A stretch of 64,000 bases of DNA from Pseudaminobacter sp040049255 (GTDB taxonomy: Bacteria > Pseudomonadota > Alphaproteobacteria > Rhizobiales > Rhizobiaceae): the NCBI RefSeq assembly GCF_040049255.1, contig NZ_JBDZDR010000005.1, positions 62,001 through 126,000 of the forward strand, written 5' to 3'. Within the stretch, counting starts at the first letter, position 1; every line of letters begins with the position of its first letter. Positions 44,504-55,674 of this stretch are shown here, piece by piece. The translations under genes were made by a program, and so were the position numbers. The notes beneath the pieces are model-generated. The model worked only from the letters and a program-made list of their open reading frames with translations. It had not been told where the DNA came from and searched no databases.

Positions 44504-45712
44504 CTAGCGGACCATGTCATTGAAGGACATCAGGGTAGACATGATCGACACGATCATACCCCCGATCAAGATGCTGATGGTTGCCACCGCCGCAGGGCCG
44601 ACGAGCCCGACGATACGGGACAGCGCACGCTCCAGCCGTACTTCATAGAAGTCGGCGACACGATAGGCCAGACCTGCGAGTTCGCCACTTTGCTCACCGA
44701 GCCTCAACATGCGCACCGCCAGCGGCGGAAGCTGGAGAATCTCAAGTGCATGACCAAGCCTGTTGCCCTGCCTCAGCGCGTCGGATGCCTGTTGCGCGCG
44801 TGCCCGGGCCGCCTCGCCATGATCGATGGTATCGGTGATGAGCTTGAAAGCCAAGGGAATCGCCACGCCCGTTTCAACCATGATCCCCAAGAGACGCGCG
44901 AAGCGACCTGTCCGATAGCTGCCCGGTATATCCGACAGAAGCGGAAGCTTTTTGGCGCCCCCCCAGAGCCATGCCGACAGAAGCCCCTGCCGCGCCGCCA
45001 CGAACCCCAGCAATACGAAGACGGAAACGGCAAGCAGAAGCTCCAGCCCGTAGGAGCTAAGGAAGTTCGACACCGCGAACATCGCCACCATCAGCGTGTC
45101 CGTATTGCCGCCCTGCACGATCATCGGTTCAAACTGAGGAACCACGCCCACCAGAAAGAACACCAGTACGCAGATCGTGCCGGCGAACAGGACCGCCGGA
45201 TACCGCAGCGCCTCCCTGACCTTGGCTTGCAACGCCTCGAAATTCTGGCGCTCCTCCACGATGCGCGACAAGAGGGTGGGCAATTTGCCGGAGGTCTCCG
45301 CAACACGAACCATGGCGACCTGAAATGCCGGGAAGAGGGCAGGCCAGGCTTCCAACGCACTGGAAAACGACTTGCCCGAAGCCAGGTCGGTGCGAATGCC
45401 GGCAACCACGGGTTGAAGCCTGCCGCTGTCGAATTCCCTTTCCATGATCGCCAGAGCTTCGTCGATCCGGATACCCGCGTTGAGCATGATCGACAGATCG
45501 GAGAGCAGCCGCGTAACAGCCGCCGGCGGTATTCGGGTCGTAAAGAGCGGCGCCCGTACTGCTGACTGCACGCTTTCTTCGACACTCACCGGGATCAACC
45601 CGCGCGCGCCCAGCTTCTGGACGGCATCGTCGGAATCCGACGCATCGATCCGGCCGAGTTCGAGGCGACCTTCGCCATTCAAAGCTTTGTACGCAAATGC
45701 CGTGGAACCCAT
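44504..45712 (-). CDS. gspF: Type II secretion inner-membrane platform protein GspF
   Basis: 402 residues with two GspF domains (about 65-190 and 265-390) and three transmembrane helices (ALRYPAVLFAGTICVLVFFL near 175). The N-terminus AFAYKALNGEGRLELGRIDA is typical. I start at ATG 45712, where similarity starts, rather than at 45814. It anchors the GspE ATPase. A 120-nt gap separates it from gspC. Confidence 0.9.
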   Translation of the reverse strand: MGSTAFAYKALNGEGRLELGRIDASDSDDAVQKLGARGLIPVSVEESVQSAVRAPLFTTRIPPAAVTRLLSDLSIMLNAGIRIDEALAIMEREFDSGRLQPVVAGIRTDLASGKSFSSALEAWPALFPAFQVAMVRVAETSGKLPTLLSRIVEERQNFEALQAKVREALRYPAVLFAGTICVLVFFLVGVVPQFEPMIVQGGNTDTLMVAMFAVSNFLSSYGLELLLAVSVFVLLGFVAARQGLLSAWLWGGAKKLPLLSDIPGSYRTGRFARLLGIMVETGVAIPLAFKLITDTIDHGEAARARAQQASDALRQGNRLGHALEILQLPPLAVRMLRLGEQSGELAGLAYRVADFYEVRLERALSRIVGLVGPAAVATISILIGGMIVSIMSTLMSFNDMVR

Positions 45713-45835
45713 GGAGGCCAAACTTCCTAACTGCGCGCCCTCAAGGGAGACGTTCGTTCGCAATCGATGCTTCTGAAGAATCCCTTCAATCGAGATCTCT
45801 GCCGAGCCCCGCACGGTGCAAGCGCTCCATTTGGG

Positions 45836-46360
45836 TCACCCCCCGCGTCCATGATCGGCGGTTTCTCCTTCGGAATCATTATTCATGGGTTGTTCCTGCC
45901 AATACATCTGCTTTCCGCTCGCCTCATCGGAAAAACGCACCGAGGCTCGCCCACCCGCTCCATCCAGCTTGACCTCAAACTGACCGACTACCTTCAAGGT
46001 CCAACCTTCATGGCTTTCCCCCATCCGCAGCGTGAAGGCCGCGCTTTCGGCTGGTGTGGTGAAGGTCGCGCTGTTGAGCCTTTCCGACCGCACGATGCCA
46101 ACCAGTTGCCAATCGGGCGCCGCGGCAGGCGCCGGCTCGGGTTCGGGCTCGGGCTCAGGCTCCACAACGACAGGTTCAGGTTCGGCGGCAACGAACGCGA
46201 TCGGGGCAGTCCGGTCCGGCGAGAACAGGGGCCGATCCCGAAGGGCCGCATAGTCGCTCAAAGGGCGCTCCCTGACCGAAAGGCTTTCTGTGCCGAAGGA
46301 GAGGCTCGAAGAAGCCGCGATGGCGGCGAGTATCATCGGCGCGCGCAGCAGCGTTGTCAT
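45836..46360 (-). CDS. GspC-like periplasmic T2SS protein
   Basis: 174 residues. N-terminal hydrophobic segment (APMILAAIAASSSLSFG), then RDRPLFSPDRTAP, a motif common at the start of GspC/GspN homology regions. A Pro-Glu repeat linker (residues ~65-78, (PE)n) spans the periplasm. The HR-like domain WQLVGIVRSERLNSATF and GWTLKVVGQFEVKLD follows. GspC bridges the platform to GspD. It overlaps gspM by 4 nt, supporting the role, although similarity is weak. Confidence 0.65.
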   Translation of the reverse strand: MTTLLRAPMILAAIAASSSLSFGTESLSVRERPLSDYAALRDRPLFSPDRTAPIAFVAAEPEPVVVEPEPEPEPEPAPAAAPDWQLVGIVRSERLNSATFTTPAESAAFTLRMGESHEGWTLKVVGQFEVKLDGAGGRASVRFSDEASGKQMYWQEQPMNNDSEGETADHGRGG

Positions 46361-46968
46361 GACTGGGGGTCTTTCTCCCGGAAGGCGGATAGCGAGACGT
46401 TCATCGACAGCGGCCGATCGAGGGAACTGGAGGTCTGATATCCCCCTGACAAATCGATCCTGCGGTTCAACCTGAGCCTGAAGCTGTCGACGATCATGAC
46501 GGGCGAACCTGCCTCTATGGCATACAGGAGATCTGGCAGCGATTGCTCCATAACCTCGATATCGGCGGTCAAGCGAATGCGTTCCAAAGCCTCCAACTGG
46601 GGATCGCCTGTGATGGCGATTTGGCCGTCCGTGGGAATGTCGACGCGCCTGATAATGGCGCCCACGCGTTCCACGCGGTCGGAAAGCAGGCGCTGGAATT
46701 CGGCCGAGACGAGCCCGCTGGTTTGGGAATCGAGAAGTATCTTGCTCTCGCCAAGGTCCAGAGCCGGCGTTTCGCTCTGATGAACCGGGGGATTGGACGC
46801 CATGCTTTCGAGCAAGGAGGTACGTTCCTCATAGAGCGCCAGCGTTTGCGCCTCCGCGCGCCAGGACAGCAGCGTATCGGCGACGAGTACCAGAGTTCCG
46901 ACGACCAGCAGGGCAATGACGATGAGGGATTGAAGCCGCGTGTCGCGCCATAGGGTCGTCGGCCTCAT
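46357..46968 (-). CDS. GspM-like T2SS protein
   Basis: 203 residues: one N-terminal transmembrane helix (LQSLIVIALLVVGTLVLVAD), a coiled-coil segment (EERTSLLESMA), and a ferredoxin-like C-terminal domain (IEVMEQSLPDLLYAIEAGSP, MIVDSFRLRLNRRIDLS) resembling GspM type 'b'. It stabilises GspL in the platform. Position between gspL and gspC, with overlaps on both sides, supports this call. Confidence 0.75.
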   Translation of the reverse strand: MRPTTLWRDTRLQSLIVIALLVVGTLVLVADTLLSWRAEAQTLALYEERTSLLESMASNPPVHQSETPALDLGESKILLDSQTSGLVSAEFQRLLSDRVERVGAIIRRVDIPTDGQIAITGDPQLEALERIRLTADIEVMEQSLPDLLYAIEAGSPVMIVDSFRLRLNRRIDLSGGYQTSSSLDRPLSMNVSLSAFREKDPQS

Positions 46969-48041
46969 CGCAGCGAACCTCCCGTGCGGATGAGCGGCCG
47001 GGTGTCGACAACGAACTCCGAGGTAACGCCATCCTCGCCGCGCAGAGCCGGTCCGACCAGCTTGCTGTCTTCGAAGCGACCCGACGATTCCAGCGCGGTC
47101 AGCACTTCCGGTACGTCGATTGTTCGCCCCGAAAGACGCATGCGCCCATCGGCGAAAGACACCTCCGTGGCGTAGGAGTGCGTGGGCAACGCCTGAGCCA
47201 GGTCGTCCAATGCTGCAAGCGCGCTCACGGCGTCTTCCTTGATAATCAGCGCGGTCTGCTCAGGCGCGGTATCAGCCTTGTACGGAGTCGCCGCGAGCGT
47301 GATCGCCTGCCGCGCCTTTTCGGCCCGGACCTCGACGGCAGCGCGGCGCTCGGCATAGCTGTCCTTGATCAGCGGCCGCGCCGCCAGCGACGTGATGGCC
47401 GCGACGAGGCTGATCCCCAAAACTCCGGCGAGAAGAAACTTTATCCGGCCACGGGTCCCGGAGCCCTGTTGCCGGTGCGTCGACACGGTCACTGCACCGC
47501 CTTCGGGAAACGGCGCCGAGATCAAGACCTGGCGGGCCTCGGTCACATTCAGGCATGCCAGGGCAGCAGCGACGCGCGACCTCGGAACGATCGCGACGGC
47601 GACTGTCATCTGCCGGGCTTCGCGGTCGATCTCGAGCACCCTGTGGCCGAAATAGATGTCGGAGACAGGCAATGGTGAAAGCACGCCCATACGCGAAGCA
47701 ACGATGCCGTCGAGGTGGCTGGCAGCCTCCATCGGCAGTTCGATCCGGCGCGCGATCACCCAGTTCACCGGGATGCCGAGATGGACCGTCTTTCCGTTCA
47801 CCGCGCTGCGCAATGCAGCGGGCGGCTGCGCGTCTTGCGAAATCGGCATCAACAGGGGGGCAGACGGCTTTCGGCTCGACGCCGGCCTGATTTCAAGCAC
47901 GCTCCCGTCATCAGCGACCGACCCGATCACGCGGCTGCCGGATTTGACGCGCGCAAGTTCATCCAGCAGAGAGGCTGGTCCCGCGATCCAGTCGTCCATG
48001 CCGCGGAACGCCGCGGTGAAAGGAGAAGCCATTCCGGTCAA
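46965..48041 (-). CDS. GspL-like T2SS protein
   Basis: 358 residues. A cytoplasmic domain (~1-215, LPMEAASHLDGIVASRMGVL as in GspL/PilM relatives) is followed by a transmembrane helix (FLLAGVLGISLVAAITSLAA, ~217-236). The periplasmic PilN-like ferredoxin domain has SALAALDDLAQALP and GRMRLSGRTIDVPEVLTALE. GspL couples the GspE ATPase to the pseudopilus. First gene of the minus-strand T2SS operon. Confidence 0.8.
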   Translation of the reverse strand: MTGMASPFTAAFRGMDDWIAGPASLLDELARVKSGSRVIGSVADDGSVLEIRPASSRKPSAPLLMPISQDAQPPAALRSAVNGKTVHLGIPVNWVIARRIELPMEAASHLDGIVASRMGVLSPLPVSDIYFGHRVLEIDREARQMTVAVAIVPRSRVAAALACLNVTEARQVLISAPFPEGGAVTVSTHRQQGSGTRGRIKFLLAGVLGISLVAAITSLAARPLIKDSYAERRAAVEVRAEKARQAITLAATPYKADTAPEQTALIIKEDAVSALAALDDLAQALPTHSYATEVSFADGRMRLSGRTIDVPEVLTALESSGRFEDSKLVGPALRGEDGVTSEFVVDTRPLIRTGGSLR

Positions 48042-48377
48042 ACCTTAGAGCGGAAGCCGGCACAGAAACCGGAGTTCCGCTGCGCGTGGGAACTAATCAT
48101 AGCGCATCTTCAGGCCCTTATTCCAGATCAGTCATAGTTCTTCGCCCATCGGGCACCGATCTTGAGCCTAGACGACCAACTTGGGGGCGGAGTTACAGAA
48201 TCTGTCGGCAATTGACCTCGACTTCGATTTCGGCAGACTTCAGCATTTCGAGGCGAATGCCCGGCAAATTGCTCGCCATGAAAGTTAGTGCGGGCGCTGT
48301 CTGCAGGGCACTGGCATCTGATCGCGGCGCCAATGTTTCCTGCCTGCCGAGCCATTCGGCCCCAAGTAGGAACTGCT
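48042..48377. other. Gap with an unassigned gene tail
   Basis: A minus-strand frame ends FMASNLPGIRLEMLKSAEIE and VEVNCRQIL at TAA ~48195-48197 and looks like a true protein C-terminus, but no upstream coding sequence matches. It may be a fragment trapped between the dehydratase and T2SS operons. Confidence 0.3.
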
Positions 48378-50180
48378 CTAATGATTGTCGCGCGGCAGGC
48401 CGCTGGTGACGGCGATGTTCTGGTACTTCACCGCCGGCTTCAGAACCATCCCCTCGGACAACTGGTCAACCATTGACCGCTGGATCTCCTGCCAAGGCGT
48501 CTGATGCTTCGGATATGCATAGCCGCCATCCGCATCGAGCGCAGCGCGACGCGAGGCCAGTTCTTCATCCGAGATGAGGATGTCGGCAGTGCCCGCACGC
48601 AGGTCGATGCGCACACGATCGCCCGACTTGAGCAGAGCAAGCCCACCGCCGACTGCTGCCTCGGGCGAGGCGTTGAGGATCGATGGAGAGCCGGAAGTGC
48701 CGGACTGACGGCCGTCACCGATGCAAGGCAGCGAATGTATGCCCTTCTTGATGAGGTATGCTGGCGGCTGCATGTTCACGACTTCGGCGCCGCCCGGATA
48801 ACCGACCGGGCCGGCTCCGCGCATGAAGAGGATGGTATTCTCGTCCAGACCAAGCGACGGATCGTCGATGCGCGCGTGGTAATCCTCGGGCCCGTCGAAC
48901 ACGACGGCGACACCCTCGAAGGCATCAGGGTCGTTCGGGTTCGACAGATAGCGGTCGCGAAACTCCGGCGAGATGACCGACGTCTTCATGATCGCAGAGT
49001 CGAAGAGATTGCCCTTCAGGTTGATGAAGCCGGCATCCTTCCTGAGCGGATCGGCCACGGTACGGATGACCTTGCCGTCGAGACTCTCCACCGCGGCGCA
49101 ATTGTCGCCGATCGTGCGGCCGTTGGCGGTCATGGCTCCAGGGTGCGGCAACAAGCCGGCCTTCATCAGCTCTGCCACCACGGCCGGCACACCGCCGGCA
49201 TGATGATAGTCCTCGCCGAGATATTCACCGGCCGGCTGGAGATTTACGATCAGCGGAACGTGGTGACCGACCTTCTGCCAGTCATCGACGGTCAGCGACA
49301 CGCCGAGATGCCGCGCGATGGCGTTGAGGTGGATCGGCGCGTTGGTAGAGCCGCCGATGGCGGAATTGACGACGATCGCGTTCTCGAACGCCTCGCGGGT
49401 CATGATGTCGGACGGCTTGAGGTCCTCCCGCACCATATCAACGATGCGCTGGCCCGTTTGGTAGGCGATCTGGCCGCGCTCGCGATAGGGAGCGGGGATC
49501 GCCGCCGAGCCCGGCAACTGCATGCCGAGCGCCTCGGCCAGCGAGTTCATCGTCGTTGCCGTGCCCATCGTGTTGCAATAACCGACGGACGGCGCCGATG
49601 AGGCGACGATGTCCATGAACTGGTCGTAGTCGATCTCTCCTGCCGCCAGCCTTTCTCGTGACTTCCATACGACTGTGCCGGAGCCGGTGCGTTCGCCTTT
49701 GTGCCAGCCGTTCAGCATCGGGCCGACGGACAGCGCTATGGCGGGAATGTTGACGGTGGCCGCGGCCATCAGCAGCGCCGGGGTGGTCTTGTCGCAGCCG
49801 ATGGTCAGCACAACGCCATCCAGCGGATAGCCATAAAGCAACTCAACGAGAGCGAGATAGGCGAGGTTGCGGTCGAGCGCAGCGGTGGGCCGCTTGCCTG
49901 TCTCCTGGATCGGGTGGACCGGGAATTCCAGCGGGACGCCGCCGGCGGCCACAATGCCGTCGCGCACGCGCTTGGCGAGCTCGATATGATGCCGGTTGCA
50001 AGGTGACAGGTCCGAGCCCGTCTGGGCGATGCCGATAAGCGGCTTGCCGGATTGCAGTTCTTCGCGGGTCAGCCCGTAGTTTAGGTAACGCTCGAGATAG
50101 AGCGCCGTCATCCCGGGACTGTCGGGATTGTCGAACCACTCGCGCGAGCGCATCCGCTTCGAACCATTGATCTTGGACAT
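48378..50180 (-). CDS. IlvD/Edd-family sugar-acid dehydratase
   Basis: 600-residue iron-sulfur dehydratase of the pentonate/hexonate type (L-arabonate, D-xylonate or D-fuconate dehydratases), removing water from an aldonic acid to give a 2-keto-3-deoxy acid. Conserved blocks: GIAQTGSDLSPCNRHH, LTIGCDKTTPALLMAA (cluster cysteine), APSVGYCNTMGTATTMNSLA (cluster cysteine), SAIGGSTNAPIHLNAIARHL, and GDGRQSGTSGSPSILNASPE with the catalytic serine. Not the valine/isoleucine IlvD, because of the sugar-acid-type N-terminus. A palindrome attributed to the IclR regulator lies 77 nt upstream. Confidence 0.88.
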   Translation of the reverse strand: MSKINGSKRMRSREWFDNPDSPGMTALYLERYLNYGLTREELQSGKPLIGIAQTGSDLSPCNRHHIELAKRVRDGIVAAGGVPLEFPVHPIQETGKRPTAALDRNLAYLALVELLYGYPLDGVVLTIGCDKTTPALLMAAATVNIPAIALSVGPMLNGWHKGERTGSGTVVWKSRERLAAGEIDYDQFMDIVASSAPSVGYCNTMGTATTMNSLAEALGMQLPGSAAIPAPYRERGQIAYQTGQRIVDMVREDLKPSDIMTREAFENAIVVNSAIGGSTNAPIHLNAIARHLGVSLTVDDWQKVGHHVPLIVNLQPAGEYLGEDYHHAGGVPAVVAELMKAGLLPHPGAMTANGRTIGDNCAAVESLDGKVIRTVADPLRKDAGFINLKGNLFDSAIMKTSVISPEFRDRYLSNPNDPDAFEGVAVVFDGPEDYHARIDDPSLGLDENTILFMRGAGPVGYPGGAEVVNMQPPAYLIKKGIHSLPCIGDGRQSGTSGSPSILNASPEAAVGGGLALLKSGDRVRIDLRAGTADILISDEELASRRAALDADGGYAYPKHQTPWQEIQRSMVDQLSEGMVLKPAVKYQNIAVTSGLPRDNH

Positions 50181-50256
50181 TTACACCTCCCAGAACCGTC
50201 CTCCGGGCCATCGATATGGTATCGGCAATTGTCGGACAAGTACTTTCACTCAGATG

Positions 50257-50271
50257 TGGACAAATTGTCCA
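50257..50271. promoter_or_regulatory. Candidate IclR operator, dehydratase/pntA divergent region
   Basis: TGGACAAATTGTCCA is a perfect 15-bp palindrome midway between the dehydratase start (50180) and the pntA start (50351). A second copy (TGGACAAGCTGTCCA) flanks the IclR gene at 59910. A related TTGTC-G-GACAA repeat lies at 50229-50239. It could regulate either divergent operon. Confidence 0.6.
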
Positions 50272-50350
50272 TTTTGTGGAAACTTAGAAGGATATGAACG
50301 ATATGACAGGCGTGGAGACGCGCCGCGTGCTGGGGGAGGGATAGCCAAGC

Positions 50351-51601
50351 GTGAGCCAGATCATCTTCATTCCTGCCGAGGGCGGCTCGGGCGAAACCCG
50401 TGTCGCGGCGTCGCCCGATACGGTGAAGCGCATAGCCGCCCTTGGCTTTGACGTGGTGGTTGAGAGCGGAGCGGGCACACTGTCCCGCATCGTCGACGAA
50501 GACTACGCGATGGCAGGTGCCACCATTGGTTCCGCATCCGATGCGGCCCGTGCGGATGTGATTCTGAAGGTTCGCCGTCCCAACGCGACGGAGCTCGAAT
50601 CCTACAAGCGCAGCGCCGTTGTCCTCGCTGCGATGGACCCCTATGGCAACGACGCTGCGGTTGCGGCGCTGGCCAAGGCCGGGGTCACCGCCTTCGCCAT
50701 GGAATTCATGCCGCGCATCACCCGCGCGCAGGTGATGGACGTGCTGTCCAGCCAGGCCAACCTCGCCGGCTACCAGGCGGTGATCGACGCAGCCGCCGAA
50801 TATGATCGCGCGCTGCCGATGATGATGACGGCGGCCGGCACGGTGCCTGCGGCCAAGGTGTTCATCATGGGCGTGGGCGTGGCCGGCCTGCAGGCGATCG
50901 CCACGGCGCGCCGCCTCGGCGCCATCGTCACCGCCACTGACGTGCGCCCGGCGGCCAAGGAGCAGGTCGCCTCGCTCGGCGCCAAGTTCCTGGCGGTCGA
51001 GGACGAGGAGTTCAAGGCGGCCGAGACGGCCGGCGGCTACGCCAAGGAGATGTCCAAGGAATACCAGGCCAAGCAGGCGGCGCTGACCGCCGAGCACATC
51101 GCCAAGCAGGACATCGTCATCACCACGGCGCTGATCCCCGGCCGCCCGGCGCCGAAGCTGGTGTCGAAGGAGATGGTCGCCTCGATGAAGCCGGGCTCGG
51201 TCCTCGTCGACCTGGCGGTGGAACGCGGCGGCAATGTCGAGGGCGCGGTGCCGGGGCAGGTGGTGACCACCGCCAATGGCGTCAAGATCGTCGGCCATCT
51301 CAACGTGCCGGGCCGCGTCGCGGCTTCGGCCTCGCTGCTCTACGCCAAGAACCTTTTCGCCTTCCTCGAGACGCTGGTCGACAAGGAAACCAAGCAGCTG
51401 GCAATCAACCGCGACGACGAGCTGGTCAAGGCCACCATGCTGACCGATGCCGGCCAGGTGGTGCACCCGGCCTTCGCCGCTGCGGCAGAGGCCGCGGCAA
51501 GCGCGCCCCCCGAGGCGGCTAAAAAACCGGCTGCCAAACCGGCGGCGAGGAAAACCGCCGCGAAAAAGCCTGCCGCCAAGACGTCGAAGGGGGATGCATG
51601 A
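50351..51601 (+). CDS. pntA: NAD(P) transhydrogenase subunit alpha (PntA, domain I)
   Basis: 416 residues. Forms the NAD(H)-binding domain of the proton-pumping transhydrogenase, which makes NADPH from NADH using the proton gradient. The N-terminus SQIIFIPAEGGSGETRVAAS is typical, as are TAAGTVPAAKVFIMGVGVAG (~155-174), EYQAKQAALTAEH and SVLVDLAVERGGNVEG. The last ~40 residues are an Ala/Lys/Pro-rich tail. GTG 50351 is the start; GGGGGAGGG lies ~15 nt upstream. The alphaproteobacterial three-gene form is present. Confidence 0.93.
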   Translation: MSQIIFIPAEGGSGETRVAASPDTVKRIAALGFDVVVESGAGTLSRIVDEDYAMAGATIGSASDAARADVILKVRRPNATELESYKRSAVVLAAMDPYGNDAAVAALAKAGVTAFAMEFMPRITRAQVMDVLSSQANLAGYQAVIDAAAEYDRALPMMMTAAGTVPAAKVFIMGVGVAGLQAIATARRLGAIVTATDVRPAAKEQVASLGAKFLAVEDEEFKAAETAGGYAKEMSKEYQAKQAALTAEHIAKQDIVITTALIPGRPAPKLVSKEMVASMKPGSVLVDLAVERGGNVEGAVPGQVVTTANGVKIVGHLNVPGRVAASASLLYAKNLFAFLETLVDKETKQLAINRDDELVKATMLTDAGQVVHPAFAAAAEAAASAPPEAAKKPAAKPAARKTAAKKPAAKTSKGDA

Positions 51602-52029
51602 TGGACAAGACCGCGCTCGAACAGGCGCTCGACCAGCTGGACCAGGCGGTCGCGGCGGTGCGTCTCGGAGTTCAGGACCTGGTGAACGCGCAAGGTACGG
51701 CGGAAGCCGCCGGCGCGGCGGTGCATGCCGCGTCGGGCGGGGCCATCGACCCGTTCGTGTTCCGCTTTGCCATCTTCGTGCTGGCGATCTTCGTCGGCTA
51801 CTACGTCGTCTGGTCGGTGACGCCGGCGCTGCACACGCCGCTGATGGCGGTGACCAATGCGATCTCCTCGGTGATCGTGGTCGGCGCGCTGCTGGCGGTC
51901 GGCATCGCGGCCTCGGGGCTGGCCACCGGCTTCGGCTTCGTCGCGCTGATGCTGGTCTCGGTCAACATCTTCGGCGGCTTCCTCGTCACCCAGCGCATGC
52001 TGGCCATGTACAAGAAGAAGGAAAAGTGA
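51598..52029 (+). CDS. pntA2: Transhydrogenase subunit alpha part 2 (membrane)
   Basis: 143 residues. A hydrophilic ~60-residue lead is followed by four transmembrane helices (DPFVFRFAIFVLAIFVGYYV, ALHTPLMAVTNAISSVIVVG, LVSVNIFGGFLVTQRMLAMY). It provides the alpha-side membrane domain. Two adjacent ATG codons (51598, 51601) overlap the pntA stop. Confidence 0.92.
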   Translation: MMDKTALEQALDQLDQAVAAVRLGVQDLVNAQGTAEAAGAAVHAASGGAIDPFVFRFAIFVLAIFVGYYVVWSVTPALHTPLMAVTNAISSVIVVGALLAVGIAASGLATGFGFVALMLVSVNIFGGFLVTQRMLAMYKKKEK

Positions 52030-52030
52030 C

Positions 52031-53428
<1,398 letters not shown>

Positions 53429-53909
53429 GATTGATACACGCAACAAGGCGATGAAGCGGGAATGGCTCCAGCCACTCCAGGCCTGCTCATTCCAACGCGC
53501 GCAGCCTGGCTTTGCGGCTGAGATATCCTTCCTCGGCCGAAGCAGCCCTCGGCTGCGATCATCACGGTCGCAGCGTCATGACGATGCCCCACCAGCCGCT
53601 GGCGTGCGTTACGCATGCCGTGGTCGAGTGGGGGTTCCGCAACATTGGCGGCCATATGTGGGTGTAGTGAACGAATCTCAATCGCTACCCCGTGTGGCAC
53701 CCGATTCACCGTCTGGTGCGGAGTAGAAGGGCACGGCTCTTGACACCTACACCGCACAGCCTTCTGGTCTGGCGCAGCTTTCCGGGGAATCGCCGGATCC
53801 GGAATGGTACGTCAGGCAGACCGCTCTGCGGACTAAGCCGACAGCCGGATTCGGCTTGCGGAAGCCGGCGTCCATTGTGCTCAAGGGTGAAGTGCGACAG
53901 GTACGTTCA
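53429..53909. other. Gap before gspE
   Basis: 480 bp without a recognisable gene. A minus-strand frame (~53700-53440) reads PPLDHGMRNARQRLVGHRHD and GCFGRGRISQPQSQAA with decent codon use and may be a fragment, but no family is evident. Confidence 0.35.
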
Positions 53910-55601
53910 ATGAACCCACAGCCTACAGACTTACACTCACACTCACTCTTGGGGTCCATGGCCGATGCCGGACTGGCGAGCCGCGAAGCTACGCGGGACC
54001 TTTTTGGTGAGAGCACGGCCTCGCGAGCCTCCGACCTGCACCGCCTGATCGAAGCGCAGATCGTCGACGCCGACGCCCTCGCAGGCTTCCTGTCGTCCTA
54101 TTATGGCGTGCGGCTTCTCGACCGGCAGCAGCTCGCTGACTACAGGCCCTTCGCGCAGAATCTCTCAAACCGATTTCTTGTAGAGAACTGGATCGCGCCG
54201 CTCACGGCACCAGACGGAAGCGCCGTCATAGGAGTTCTCCATCCAGGAGACGAAGACCCGATAATGGCGCTGCGGGCTGTTCTCGACGGGACCGCCGAGG
54301 TGTGCGTCATTCCCGCGCCCGATCTGGAAACCTGCCTGGAACACCTTTCCGGCGCGCAGTATGTTGCCCAGGCCACCGGCGAAGGAGCAACCTCCGAAGC
54401 GGCGATCGCAAGCCTTCGGGATCTTGCAAGCGGCGCGCCAGTCGTCGTTGTCGTCGACGACATGTTCCGGCGCGCGCTCGACCTGAGGGCAACCGACATC
54501 CACCTCGAACCGATGCGCGGACGGCTCGTGATGCGTTTCCGCATCGACGGCGTCTTGCGGATCATGCCTTCGCCGCCGCACGAAATGGGCGATGCGATCG
54601 TGTCGCGAATCAAGGTTCTCGCCGGCCTCGACATCACCGAGCGCCGCAAGCCTCAGGATGGTGCGATGCGCCTTCCCATCGGCGACCGCGAAGTCGAACT
54701 GCGCGTTGCCACCCTCTCCTCCATCCATGGCGAGACCGTCGTCATGCGCATCCTGCACCGCGACAGCGTCCTGCTGGATTTCGCGGGCGTGGGCCTGGAC
54801 GAGGGAGAACGGCAGACGCTGAACCGGCTGCTCGAGCACACCCATGGCATGATCGCGGTGGCCGGCCCGACCGGCAGCGGCAAGACGACGACGCTCGCCG
54901 CCGCGCTTTCTAAGCTCAACGATCCGAGCCGCAAGATCGTGACCATCGAGGACCCCGTCGAGTACCAGATCCCCGGCATCGTGCAGTCGCAGATCAACGC
55001 GGCGATCGGCATCACCTTCTCGTCCGCGATCCGGACATTCGTGCGTCAAGACCCCGACGTGATCCTGGTCGGCGAGATACGCGACGGCGAGACGGCACGG
55101 GCCGCCGTTCAGGCGGCGCTCACCGGACACCTCGTGCTCACCACCGTCCACGCGAACACCGCGGCGGCGGCCTTCACGCGCATGCGCGACCTGGGTGTCG
55201 AGACCTATCTGCTGGTCGGCGCCGTACGCGGCATCATCTCCCAGCGCCTGTTGCGGCGGCTCTGCGATCACTGCAAGGAGGAAGGAATTCTCTCGGCCGA
55301 GATGTTCTCGTCCGACTCGCGTTATCAGGCCGTCGGGTTTTCTCCGGGCCAGAAAGTGTTCAATGCAGTGGGCTGCGGCCGTTGCAACGGTGCGGGTTAC
55401 CGAGGCCGCATCGCCGTGTTCGAGATCCTGGTTCTCGACGAGGCGATCACCGAACTCGCGTCACAAGGCGCGGACCACTCGCGGATAGAAGCGCTCGCGC
55501 TCGAGCGGGGCATGAGCACGATGTCCCACGACGGCGCCAGGAAGGCATGCCAGGGTCTAACCTCGCCGGCGGAGGTACTCAGGGTGACCGGATTTCGCTG
55601 A
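53910..55601 (+). CDS. gspE: Type II secretion ATPase GspE
   Basis: 563 residues from ATG 53910 (ATG 53958 is also possible). N-terminal T2SSE_N domain (~20-150), then the ATPase: RATDIHLEPMRGRLVMRFRI, Walker A GPTGSGKTTT (319-328), the Asp box KIVTIEDPVEYQIPGIVQSQ, Walker B DPDVILVGEIRDGETA and a His box HLVLTTVHAN. The cysteine tetrad (CDHC ... CGRCNGAGY) that binds zinc in GspE is present. It powers pseudopilus growth by GspF/GspG. It stands alone on the plus strand, 5.9 kb from gspL and 8.8 kb from gspD. Confidence 0.93.
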   Translation: MNPQPTDLHSHSLLGSMADAGLASREATRDLFGESTASRASDLHRLIEAQIVDADALAGFLSSYYGVRLLDRQQLADYRPFAQNLSNRFLVENWIAPLTAPDGSAVIGVLHPGDEDPIMALRAVLDGTAEVCVIPAPDLETCLEHLSGAQYVAQATGEGATSEAAIASLRDLASGAPVVVVVDDMFRRALDLRATDIHLEPMRGRLVMRFRIDGVLRIMPSPPHEMGDAIVSRIKVLAGLDITERRKPQDGAMRLPIGDREVELRVATLSSIHGETVVMRILHRDSVLLDFAGVGLDEGERQTLNRLLEHTHGMIAVAGPTGSGKTTTLAAALSKLNDPSRKIVTIEDPVEYQIPGIVQSQINAAIGITFSSAIRTFVRQDPDVILVGEIRDGETARAAVQAALTGHLVLTTVHANTAAAAFTRMRDLGVETYLLVGAVRGIISQRLLRRLCDHCKEEGILSAEMFSSDSRYQAVGFSPGQKVFNAVGCGRCNGAGYRGRIAVFEILVLDEAITELASQGADHSRIEALALERGMSTMSHDGARKACQGLTSPAEVLRVTGFR

Positions 55602-55674
55602 GCGCATCCGTCGACGCACGCGCTTGCGTCGATCTTCGGCTAGCGGTCCGACGCTCCTCCGTAGCCATCGGTCC

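Noticed and set aside
43622..45565. 647-codon plus-strand open frame over the gsp operon
   Set aside because: Antisense to gspH, gspG and gspF, whose motifs are clear; composition is that of an antisense shadow in high-GC DNA.
46125..46175. Short tandem repeat resembling a CRISPR or VNTR
   Set aside because: It encodes the Pro-Glu linker of the GspC-like protein; unit is 6 bp and no spacers exist.
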